From: Thermoplasmata archaeon
GTDB lineage: Archaea; Thermoplasmatota; Thermoplasmata; Thermoplasmatales; Thermoplasmataceae
Direction of reading: 5' to 3'
Length of the DNA stretch: 6,192 nucleotides
NCBI GenBank assembly: GCA_021797225.1
Contig: JAKAAE010000099.1
Location: 1-6,192, forward strand
A program made the position numbers and the translations under genes. Of the stretch, positions 1 through 5,431 are shown piece by piece. The notes below the pieces were generated by a model, which was given only the letters and a program-made list of their open reading frames with translations, ran no database searches and was not told where the DNA came from. The stretch's first letter is position 1, and every line of letters starts with the position of its first letter.

Positions 1-449
1 AAAAACCCGGTTTGATAAATTCCAACAAAAGTGGACCTTCCGGATGCAGGAATCCATTTCTGTATAGTTGATGTATCTGAGACATAAACGGTTGCAGAAA
101 AACAGCCCAGGAAAAACTGAATTATAAAAATTTCCGGATATGAATTCTTTCCAAAATAAAAAAAGGAAAAAACTATTATCATCAAAAGAAACGATAATTT
201 AGCAACCCTGGCCACTCCTATACGGTCAGCGATTATCCCTGACGGAATCTGGAACACTGTGTATCCAATCCAGTAAGAAGTTATGAAAAGTGAGGCCATG
301 TAAACCGATATGTTTAATGATGTAACAAGGAGAGGTATCAATACTGGTATAAAAAATCTCAGTGTAGAATTCATAGAAAACGAGAAAATCGAACTTCCCA
401 GTATATACGTAAAACGGTTTATCCTTGCATTTTCAATATTTTCCCGCAT
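1..449 (-). CDS. MFS transporter, N-terminal part (C-terminus off the left edge)
   Basis: Reading the minus strand from the ATG at 449 gives 149 open codons with no stop before the window edge, so the gene is partial. The product is very hydrophobic, with roughly four membrane spans (residues ~12-42, 46-70, 82-100, 106-126). Between spans 2 and 3 sits GIIADRIG (71-78), the major facilitator superfamily motif A pattern GxxxDR (G71, D75, R76), preceded by a typical YWIGYTVFQIPS helix. About a third to two fifths of a 12-TM MFS protein is visible. Substrate cannot be told. No Shine-Dalgarno precedes the ATG, and an AT-rich octamer lies about 27 bp upstream, which suits a leaderless archaeal mRNA. 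The gene diverges from the MBL hydrolase across a 134-bp region that holds a strong palindrome, so the two may share control. It is not closely similar by eye to the second MFS protein at 2181-3635, which is of the DHA2 type. Confidence 0.85.
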   Translation of the reverse strand, partial: MRENIENARINRFTYILGSSIFSFSMNSTLRFFIPVLIPLLVTSLNISVYMASLFITSYWIGYTVFQIPSGIIADRIGVARVAKLSFLLMIIVFSFFYFGKNSYPEIFIIQFFLGCFSATVYVSDTSTIQKWIPASGRSTFVGIYQTGF

Positions 450-472
450 TTAGAAGTTAAGTGTGAAATACC

Positions 473-480
473 ATTAATAA
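473..480 (-). promoter_or_regulatory. candidate TATA box for the left MFS gene
   Basis: On the minus strand this reads TTATTAAT, centred about 27 bp upstream of the ATG at 449, the spacing expected for a leaderless archaeal transcript. An alternative is ATATATATTT at 491-500, which would give a leader of about 20 nt. The region is AT-rich, so the choice is uncertain. Confidence 0.35.
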
Positions 481-513
481 TTTATCAATGAAATATATAT
501 CACAAAAGAAGGG

Positions 514-534
514 TCCATGTAATTATTTCATGGA
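514..534. promoter_or_regulatory. 21-bp near-perfect palindrome, probable operator
   Basis: Outer arms TCCATG (514-519) and CATGGA (529-533 plus A534) are exact reverse complements. Inside, AAT (521-523) pairs with ATT (525-527) around centre 524, leaving one mismatched T-T pair (520/528). In total 18 of 20 non-central positions are symmetric. It lies between the divergent MFS and MBL promoters, 33 bp from the proposed MFS TATA and 19 bp from the proposed MBL TATA, and directly abuts the alternative TATATAT at 536-542. The size fits a dimeric helix-turn-helix regulator. No such regulator gene is in the window. Confidence 0.6.
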
Positions 535-553
535 GTATATATCCACTGAGAAT

Positions 554-561
554 AATTAATT
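554..561 (+). promoter_or_regulatory. candidate TATA box for the MBL hydrolase gene
   Basis: AATTAATT is centred 26.5 bp before the ATG at 584, consistent with a leaderless mRNA; no Shine-Dalgarno is seen before that ATG. TATATAT at 536-542 is an alternative and would give a leader of about 18 nt. Confidence 0.4.
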
Positions 562-583
562 ACCTCTCATGCCATAAACCACT

Positions 584-1522
584 ATGAATTCTATTGAAAA
601 AATTACCGTACCCATAGAGATTAGGGCACTCAAAACAGCCAATATATATCATGTTTCAGGTAATGCAAATTATATTGTTGATACAGGAATGTCTGAAAAT
701 AGTTACAGAGAATTAAAAAATGGCGTGGAACTGGATAAAATAGACTTCTGTATCATAACCCATTTACATATAGATCATATAGGAGGTGCACTTTATCTTA
801 CAAAAAATCACAGAATTCCTGTGTATATCTCAGAAAATGATTACAATGCAATTAAATACATAACTGATAATAAGGATGAATATTTCAGGGATTATAGGAC
901 TCTGATGATCTCAAATGGTGTTCCCGAGGGTCTATTTAATAAAATTCTGGAGGGAAATCCCATTATTAAATTTATAAATTATTATTCTGCGCTGGATTTG
1001 AATATAATCAGAGATTTTAACCTCAAAGATACCGAAATTATAGATGTGCCCGGGCATTCTCCAGGATCCGTAGCCATATATCTTAAGGATATTCAGGCGA
1101 TGATTACCGGGGACCATGTACTGAAAAATATATCCCCTAATATTAGCGTGTACAGCAATGGTGTGGATTATCTCGGTATGTACATTGAAAGCCTCAAAAA
1201 GATTCAGAAATATGTAGTTAAAACAGGTTATCCGGGGCACAGAGACAATATTGATGATTTTTCCGGGAGAATAGATGAAATTATACAGCATCATCAGAGA
1301 AGAATAGAAGCAATGAAATCGCATCTTTCTAATTGGATAACGGCATTTGAACTAGCATCAACTATTGAGTGGAGCAAGAATCGCAAATTAATGGATATGA
1401 ACTACATGGAGCAAAACTTCGCAGTAATGGAAACCATAGCACATTTAAAGTATATGGAAAACAATGGAATTATCGAAAATAGATATATAAATAACGTATA
1501 TATGTATAAAATTACGGAATGA
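584..1522 (+). CDS. MBL-fold metallo-hydrolase
   Basis: A 312-residue protein of the metallo-beta-lactamase superfamily. The sequence shows the full set of metal ligands: THLHIDHIGG gives H60, H62, D64 and H65; PGHSPGS gives H158; TGDHVL gives D177; GYPGHR gives H219. This predicts a binuclear (usually zinc) site able to hydrolyse a thioester, lactone, ester or phosphoester bond. The C-terminal ~90 residues (about 225-312) are helical and charged, ending in HLKYMENNGIIENR (287-300) and a short beta-like tail. This resembles the small winged-helix domain attached to many cytosolic MBL hydrolases. The length is normal for that two-domain type. No signal peptide is seen, so the protein is probably cytoplasmic. 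The substrate is not identifiable; glyoxalase II-like thioester hydrolysis is one option, and an acyl-CoA ligase gene nearby makes a thioesterase role conceivable but unproven. It is divergent from the left MFS gene and followed by a 129-bp gap, so it is probably transcribed alone. Confidence 0.88.
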   Translation: MNSIEKITVPIEIRALKTANIYHVSGNANYIVDTGMSENSYRELKNGVELDKIDFCIITHLHIDHIGGALYLTKNHRIPVYISENDYNAIKYITDNKDEYFRDYRTLMISNGVPEGLFNKILEGNPIIKFINYYSALDLNIIRDFNLKDTEIIDVPGHSPGSVAIYLKDIQAMITGDHVLKNISPNISVYSNGVDYLGMYIESLKKIQKYVVKTGYPGHRDNIDDFSGRIDEIIQHHQRRIEAMKSHLSNWITAFELASTIEWSKNRKLMDMNYMEQNFAVMETIAHLKYMENNGIIENRYINNVYMYKITE

Positions 1523-1618
1523 TATAAATTTTAGAATTTATTCGTTTTAATTATTAAAAATGTAGCGTATTATACATAACAAATTTCATAGATATGACTA
1601 ATCAGTAAGGAAAATATT

Positions 1619-1627
1619 TTTATTTAT
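1619..1627 (+). promoter_or_regulatory. candidate TATA box for the small Met-rich protein gene
   Basis: TTTATTTAT is centred about 29 bp before the ATG at 1652, which fits a leaderless or nearly leaderless mRNA. The surrounding 129-bp gap is AT-rich and otherwise shows nothing convincing. Confidence 0.35.
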
Positions 1628-1651
1628 CTATTATATCCTGATTTGATAAAT

Positions 1652-2005
1652 ATGGATGATATAGTGAAAATTGCAAAAATGAAACCAGATGAAAGAGAAA
1701 AAGCCATGCAGAAGTTATTTGCAGAAATGTTCAAGGAGAACGATGCCAGTAAGGTAAAGGCTATGAGAGATTTAATAACAGAAATGAATAAAACCGATGA
1801 TGAGACATATATCGGTCTCTGCATGACAAACATGGGAATTGCATCAGGCTTTAGTGATGAACAGTTGAAGGGCTTTGTGGCACTACGTATGCAGGCTAAT
1901 TCCGAACTCCCACCGGACTTACAGAAAAGAGATATGAAAATGATGCAGAGTGCCATGCAGAGAATGCCGCAAGAATCAATTCAGAAAATATCTAAATTTA
2001 TGTGA
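1652..2005 (+). CDS. small methionine-rich helical protein, function unknown
   Basis: This gene encodes 117 residues that I do not recognise as a named family. I start it at the ATG at 1652 (MDDIVKIAKM) and not the in-frame TTG nine bases upstream, because a TATA-like element sits about 29 bp before the ATG and no Shine-Dalgarno supports the TTG. The protein is predicted almost wholly alpha-helical, with Met at 15 of 117 positions (1, 10, 19, 26, 38, 45, 58, 61, 80, 95, 97, 98, 102, 105, 117). Two similar charged modules stand out: KMKPDEREKAMQKLF (9-23) and LPPDLQKRDMKMMQSAM (86-102), each a Pro/acidic cap followed by a Lys/Met-rich helix. There is one cysteine (C57), no membrane span and no signal peptide, so it is probably a soluble cytoplasmic protein. 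It reads as a genuine gene, with its own promoter-like element and good codon usage. It lies between the MBL hydrolase and the exporter, on the same strand as both. Confidence 0.75.
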   Translation: MDDIVKIAKMKPDEREKAMQKLFAEMFKENDASKVKAMRDLITEMNKTDDETYIGLCMTNMGIASGFSDEQLKGFVALRMQANSELPPDLQKRDMKMMQSAMQRMPQESIQKISKFM

Positions 2006-2070
2006 TCATAAATTTATTATTTTATTGCGAAAATTTTGTTCAATATAAAGTTAAATTTTAAGTTCTTGAC

Positions 2071-2076
2071 TTTTTT
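2071..2076 (+). terminator. possible archaeal U-tract terminator
   Basis: A run of six T on the plus strand lies 65 bp after the stop of the Met-rich protein gene and just before the exporter's TATA box. Archaeal RNA polymerase can stop at such U-tracts without a hairpin. The only evidence is the run and its position, in an AT-rich stretch. Confidence 0.25.
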
Positions 2077-2083
2077 ACAAAAT

Positions 2084-2091
2084 ATTTAAAT
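2084..2091 (+). promoter_or_regulatory. TATA box for the DHA2-type exporter gene
   Basis: The octamer ATTTAAAT is identical to the proposed ligase TATA at 5333-5340 and is preceded by an A-rich stretch that could serve as a BRE. A start site about 26 bp downstream would fall near 2114, giving a leader of about 67 nt, much longer than for the other genes here. Confidence 0.5.
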
Positions 2092-2111
2092 TAAATTGAT
2101 AACTACTCTCT

Positions 2112-2167
2112 TATTCCAGTTAAAGGGAATATGGGATTTTTAGATCCCGCTGCAGTGACCCGACTGC
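2112..2167 (+). promoter_or_regulatory. three tandem inverted repeats in the exporter's leader
   Basis: Three perfect inverted repeats follow one another: TATTCC (2112-2117) with GGAATA (2126-2131), loop of 8; GGGAT (2133-2137) with ATCCC (2144-2148), loop of 6; GCAGT (2152-2156) with ACTGC (2163-2167), loop of 6. The first two also contain four related GGGAWT-like half-sites in alternating orientation. The block begins at the predicted transcription start and ends just before the Shine-Dalgarno. It could therefore be tandem DNA operators for a repressor or a structured 5' leader RNA. It does not match the mini-ykkC/guanidine-II pattern, whose loops carry ACGR. Confidence 0.55.
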
Positions 2168-2172
2168 GAGAA

Positions 2173-2177
2173 GTGAT
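2173..2177 (+). promoter_or_regulatory. Shine-Dalgarno of the exporter gene
   Basis: GTGAT, within a broader AGAAGTGAT context, complements the archaeal 16S 3' end (AUCACCUCC) and lies 3 nt before the ATG at 2181. It is the only convincing ribosome binding site before any start codon in the window. It fixes this start and agrees with this gene having a real leader. Confidence 0.65.
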
Positions 2178-2180
2178 TAG

Positions 2181-3635
2181 ATGAATGAGCAATCGGAAGA
2201 TAGAAAACGTACTTTTATTTTAATCAGTGTATTAATCGGAATGCTGATGTCTGCAATAGACACAACAATAGTGCTTCTGGCACTGCCAACAATGACGGTG
2301 GATTTAAAGGCACCATTTCTGGATACCATATGGGTAATCCTCGTATATCTTCTGGTGCTCGCCACTTTAACAACACAGATGGGGAAACTGGGAGATATTT
2401 TCGGACGAGGAAGAATTTTCAATGCAGGATTCATAGTATTTATAGTGGGTTCTGGAATGGCCGGTGCATCTCCAAATGTGGATTTTCTTATTCTATCAAG
2501 AATCGTGCAGGGTTTCGGTGCAGTACTTCTTCAGGCAAACAGCAATGCAATCATAGCAGACTACTTTACTGCCGGCGAAAGGGGCAGAGCCTTCGGAATT
2601 ACCAGTATGGGATGGAGCATAGGCGGAGTTTTAGGAATAATTCTTGGCGGCGTTATTACTACTTTCATAGGATGGAGGTACATATTTTACATAAATGTGC
2701 CCATAGGCTTAATAGGATTTTACATGGCTGAAAAGTATATCAAAGACAACAGAAAATCCACAGTAAAAATAGATTACACCGGCACAGCACTCATAATTGC
2801 TATACTGGGATTAATATCATACGGTGCTGTGGAGGTTGCTTCTCTGGGTGCCAATTTAACAAATATCTCTATGGTCATAGCGGGACTTATAATTCTAATC
2901 CCATTCGCCATTATAGAAAAAAGGTCTAAAAGCCCTGTTATAGACACAAGAGCATTTAAAAACAGAAAGTTATCGCTATCGCTGATGGCAGCGACACTTC
3001 AGGCAATAGGATTCCTTTCGGTGCTATTTATTTTAATTATGTATTTGCAGGGTGTAAGAGGCTTCTCTCCATTTGATGCATCACTGATACTAGTGCCAGG
3101 ATATCTCTTATCAAGCCTGCTATCCCCTAAAATGGGCAGATTATCAGATAAAGTTCCTCCTGGCATAGTTGCAGGCACCGGAATTTTAATCATGGCCATG
3201 GGTATAGTTGTTTATCTGTTTCTTGGTGTTACTAGCCCAATATATCTGGTCATAGTCGGATCCATAATTACGGGACTTGGAGGTTCAATGTTCTGGCCCT
3301 CGAATACAAGTTCTGTCATGTCAAATTCTCCCAGGGAGCTCTATGGTTCTTCATCCGGGCTTCTGAGAACACTTACGAATATAGGCACTCTTCTCAGCTA
3401 TGTAATTGCAATAACAGTAGCAGCGTCTACGGTGCCCAGATATGTTACATTCGAAGTGTTTCTGGGCTTGGATAAGTTGGAGGGGAATGTATCATCTAAA
3501 TTTGTGATAGGTCTCCACTCTGCACTTCTGGTTTCCATGATAGTTTTAATTATCGGGGCAATAATGTCATTTATCACAGGAATAAAGAGCAAGAAAGTCA
3601 TTGTCGCCGAATCAAACCAGAGCGGTGGAAAATGA
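2181..3635 (+). CDS. MFS exporter, DHA2 (14-TM drug:H+ antiporter) type
   Basis: This is a complete 484-residue integral membrane protein, the usual length for the 14-span DHA2 family (EmrB/QacA-like). Family marks seen in order: SAIDTTIVLLALP (24-36) in span 1, the motif D1 pattern with D27; GKLGDIFGRGR (68-78), motif A with G71, D72, G75 and R76; LSRIVQGFGAVLLQ (105-118), motif B with R107; SIGGVLGIILGG (146-157), the glycine-rich antiporter motif C; GWRYIFYINVPIG (164-176), typical after span 5; and PRELYGSSSGLLRTLTNIG (384-402) near the C-terminal bundle. The short tail after residue 468 is polar and cytoplasmic. Members use the proton gradient to expel drugs or metabolites; the actual substrate is not readable from sequence. 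The start is fixed by a Shine-Dalgarno. The gene has its own promoter and an inverted-repeat-rich leader, suggesting inducible expression. It converges on the acyl-CoA ligase gene with 25 bp between the two stops. Confidence 0.9.
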   Translation: MNEQSEDRKRTFILISVLIGMLMSAIDTTIVLLALPTMTVDLKAPFLDTIWVILVYLLVLATLTTQMGKLGDIFGRGRIFNAGFIVFIVGSGMAGASPNVDFLILSRIVQGFGAVLLQANSNAIIADYFTAGERGRAFGITSMGWSIGGVLGIILGGVITTFIGWRYIFYINVPIGLIGFYMAEKYIKDNRKSTVKIDYTGTALIIAILGLISYGAVEVASLGANLTNISMVIAGLIILIPFAIIEKRSKSPVIDTRAFKNRKLSLSLMAATLQAIGFLSVLFILIMYLQGVRGFSPFDASLILVPGYLLSSLLSPKMGRLSDKVPPGIVAGTGILIMAMGIVVYLFLGVTSPIYLVIVGSIITGLGGSMFWPSNTSSVMSNSPRELYGSSSGLLRTLTNIGTLLSYVIAITVAASTVPRYVTFEVFLGLDKLEGNVSSKFVIGLHSALLVSMIVLIIGAIMSFITGIKSKKVIVAESNQSGGK

Positions 3636-3660
3636 AATAGAAATAATTAAATTGTTGGAA

Positions 3661-5310
3661 TTAAGTTGATTTTTCTCTCTCCATATCCTGTAATTTTTTC
3701 CAGTCAACCTTTCCTGAAGCAGTTTTAGGAAGAGAATCCGTAAATTCTATAATATGAGGATATTTATAACCACCGATATTTTCCTTTGCCCACGTCACAA
3801 TGTCAATTTCTTTTATTTTTCTATTCTTTCCTGAATCTTTCAGAACAATAAACGCCTTGACTTCTTCTCCTGTTCTATGATCAGGTGTTCCTACTGTACA
3901 CACCTCAAGTATGTGCGGATGCCGTAGCATGAGGCTATCAATTTCAGCAGGCCAGACTTTGAATCCAGCACGGTTAACCATTCTCTTTACCCTGTCCACA
4001 ACGAAAAATGACCCCTCTTCATCCATATATCCTATGTCTCCAGTTCTAAGGAATTTTTTACCATCAATGTATATAAATGCTTTTTCTGTATCGTCTGGTT
4101 TGTTAAGGTAGCCTTTGAAAAGGCTCGGTCCGCTAACAACGATTTCTCCTGTTTCCCCCTTTACAACCCTGCCTGTTTCTGTGGAAATTATCCTTGCATC
4201 GTATCCGAACTGCGGGATGCCTATACACTGGAGTTTTCTGTGCTCGGGTGGATTTATATGTGTCTGTCCCATTGCCTCGGTCATGCCATAGCCCTCCACA
4301 AATGGTATATGGAACAAATCTTCCATTTTTTCCGCAAGCACCCTAGGCATTGCCGCTCCACCACCGCCTATGAATCTCATTGATGAAAAATCCCTTTTCC
4401 CTAAATCTTTCTGGTTCAAAAGATCAACTATCATGGGTGCAACTGAAACAAAATGTGTTATTCTGTATTTCTCAATAGCCTCGATTGCAGCCTCACTATT
4501 CCATCTGGTTAAAATTGTAACAGTGGCCCCGGCGAATATAGGGGATAGCATGGAAAATGCCAAGCCTGTTACATGGAAAAACGGTGCAGCACCGAGTTCA
4601 TTTGCTGATGATGTTAGTCGTCTCCATATGGAAGCACCCATGGCATTTGCTATTACAGATTTATTGGTGTGCACACATCCTTTTGGTATCCCTGTGGTAC
4701 CAGATGTATATGCTATCAGGGCTTCATCATCCATTTCTGAATTATACTCTAATTCTCCCTTTCTATGTTTTATAACTTCTTTCCAAGGTATACCAGAGAT
4801 TGAGTATTCGGACATTATGAATTCTGGAACTGGAATATCTGGGTCTTTAATATAGTCACGAAGTGATCCACAGACAAAGGGTATATGGAATTCAGTATTC
4901 AGTTTTTCAGGGATTTTCACAAGTTCAGAGGTTGTGATTATCATTTTCATATCTGTTTCTTTTACAATGTAGGAGGCAGTGCTGTAATCAAGTGCTGGGC
5001 TCATAAGAACTATTGTGGCACCGGCCCGTGCTATGGCGAAAAAAGAGATTATGAAATGTGGCGAATTCTGCATCATTATTCCAATCCTGTCACCTTTCCT
5101 GATTCCAATGGATTTTATGTACAACGATAAGTTATTAATGTCCTCGCTAATTTCACTATACTTTATATGATTTCCATAATATATCGCTGCATCTTTAGTT
5201 CCATATAGGGAGGACGATATCTCCATCATCTTCCATATATTCATATCTGGATAGTCTATAGTATAAGGCAGATAATTTGGCCAGATTTTGAACCATTCAT
5301 ATTTTTCCAT
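3661..5310 (-). CDS. acyl-CoA ligase, AMP-forming (long-/medium-chain fatty acid or aryl acid type)
   Basis: A complete 549-residue class I adenylate-forming enzyme, which activates a carboxylic acid with ATP to acyl-AMP and then the CoA thioester. Motifs seen: AYTSGTTGIPKG (200-211), the ATP phosphate-binding A3 loop; FFHVTG (244-249); GGGGAAMP (315-322); EGYGMTEAMG (339-348), motif A5; LRTGDIGYMD (421-430) with the ribose-binding D425; VDRVKRMVNRAGFKVWPAEID (438-458 region), the hinge and A8 segment; and LPKTASGKVDW (527-537) with the catalytic A10 lysine K534. All core residues are present, so it should be active. Length and layout match FadD/4-coumarate-CoA-ligase-like proteins of acidophilic archaea; the chain or ring specificity cannot be set by eye. 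It lacks carrier-protein domains, a signal peptide and membrane spans. It is transcribed divergently from the flavoprotein gene at 5432, probably as a leaderless mRNA from the TATA at 5333-5340. Confidence 0.9.
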   Translation of the reverse strand: MEKYEWFKIWPNYLPYTIDYPDMNIWKMMEISSSLYGTKDAAIYYGNHIKYSEISEDINNLSLYIKSIGIRKGDRIGIMMQNSPHFIISFFAIARAGATIVLMSPALDYSTASYIVKETDMKMIITTSELVKIPEKLNTEFHIPFVCGSLRDYIKDPDIPVPEFIMSEYSISGIPWKEVIKHRKGELEYNSEMDDEALIAYTSGTTGIPKGCVHTNKSVIANAMGASIWRRLTSSANELGAAPFFHVTGLAFSMLSPIFAGATVTILTRWNSEAAIEAIEKYRITHFVSVAPMIVDLLNQKDLGKRDFSSMRFIGGGGAAMPRVLAEKMEDLFHIPFVEGYGMTEAMGQTHINPPEHRKLQCIGIPQFGYDARIISTETGRVVKGETGEIVVSGPSLFKGYLNKPDDTEKAFIYIDGKKFLRTGDIGYMDEEGSFFVVDRVKRMVNRAGFKVWPAEIDSLMLRHPHILEVCTVGTPDHRTGEEVKAFIVLKDSGKNRKIKEIDIVTWAKENIGGYKYPHIIEFTDSLPKTASGKVDWKKLQDMEREKST

Positions 5311-5332
5311 AGAGAAATAAAAATATAAATGT

Positions 5333-5340
5333 ATTTAAAT
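5333..5340 (-). promoter_or_regulatory. TATA box for the acyl-CoA ligase gene
   Basis: The self-complementary octamer ATTTAAAT is centred 26.5 bp upstream of the ligase ATG (5310 on the minus strand). With no Shine-Dalgarno before that ATG, a leaderless transcript is the simplest reading. Confidence 0.5.
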
Positions 5341-5355
5341 TTATTCAGAATTACA

Positions 5356-5369
5356 TTATAGACCTATAA
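5356..5369. promoter_or_regulatory. inverted repeat near the ligase promoter, possible operator
   Basis: TTATAG (5356-5361) and CTATAA (5364-5369) are exact reverse complements around a 2-nt spacer. The site lies 15 bp upstream of the ligase TATA box. Its centre is 22 bp, about two helical turns, from the centre of the next dyad. Confidence 0.45.
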
Positions 5370-5375
5370 AGGATA

Positions 5376-5393
5376 AATCGATACTTATCGGTT
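5376..5393. promoter_or_regulatory. inverted repeat near the flavoprotein promoter, possible operator
   Basis: AATCGATA (5376-5383) faces TATCGGTT (5386-5393) around a 2-nt spacer; 7 of 8 pairs are symmetric, with CGATA/TATCG perfect. It lies 9 bp upstream of the proposed TATA of the flavoprotein gene. Its AACCGATAA half-site (read on the minus strand) matches GACCTATAA at 5361-5369 in 7 of 9 positions, though the geometry differs from the first dyad. Confidence 0.5.
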
Positions 5394-5402
5394 AATAAGA
5401 AA

Positions 5403-5410
5403 ATTAAATA
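5403..5410 (+). promoter_or_regulatory. candidate TATA box for the flavoprotein gene
   Basis: ATTAAATA is centred 25.5 bp before the ATG at 5432, which fits leaderless transcription from that codon. The in-frame ATG at 5426 would lie too close (19.5 bp) to be transcribed from this box. Confidence 0.4.
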
Positions 5411-5431
5411 ATAGAATTATATTAAATGTTC

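Noticed and set aside
932..1324. 130-codon open frame on the minus strand inside the MBL hydrolase gene
   Set aside because: It is the complement of the H158/D177/H219 motif region of a clearly real enzyme, with no recognisable motif or start signal.
1595..1608. Small dyad ACT-AATC-AGT in the gap before the Met-rich gene
   Set aside because: Arms of only 3 bp in AT-rich DNA are expected by chance.
1643..1651. TTG start giving three extra residues (Met-Ile-Asn) on the Met-rich protein
   Set aside because: The ATG at 1652 is preferred: standard codon, TATA-like element about 29 bp upstream, and no Shine-Dalgarno supporting the TTG.
1624..1956. 110-codon hydrophobic open frame on the minus strand opposite the Met-rich protein
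   Set aside because: Its hydrophobic look comes from complementing a Lys/Glu/Met-rich sense strand. The sense frame has a TATA box at proper spacing and a more protein-like composition. It is the shadow I am least certain about.
2112..2167. Known small riboswitch (guanidine-II/mini-ykkC, fluoride or similar) ahead of the exporter
   Set aside because: The hairpin loops (AGTTAAAG, TTTTAG, GACCCG) lack the ACGR loops of guanidine-II, and no fluoride-type pseudoknot consensus is visible.
4370..4855. 161-codon open frame on the plus strand inside the acyl-CoA ligase gene
   Set aside because: It is antisense to the conserved ATP-binding and substrate regions of the ligase, has no promoter or ribosome binding site of its own, and its translation has no family character; the open frame follows from the ligase's codon bias.
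5426..5431. ATG at 5426 as start of the flavoprotein gene
   Set aside because: It is in frame and not excluded, but the best TATA (5403-5410) is only about 20 bp away, too near for a transcript that includes it; the ATG at 5432 has the usual spacing.
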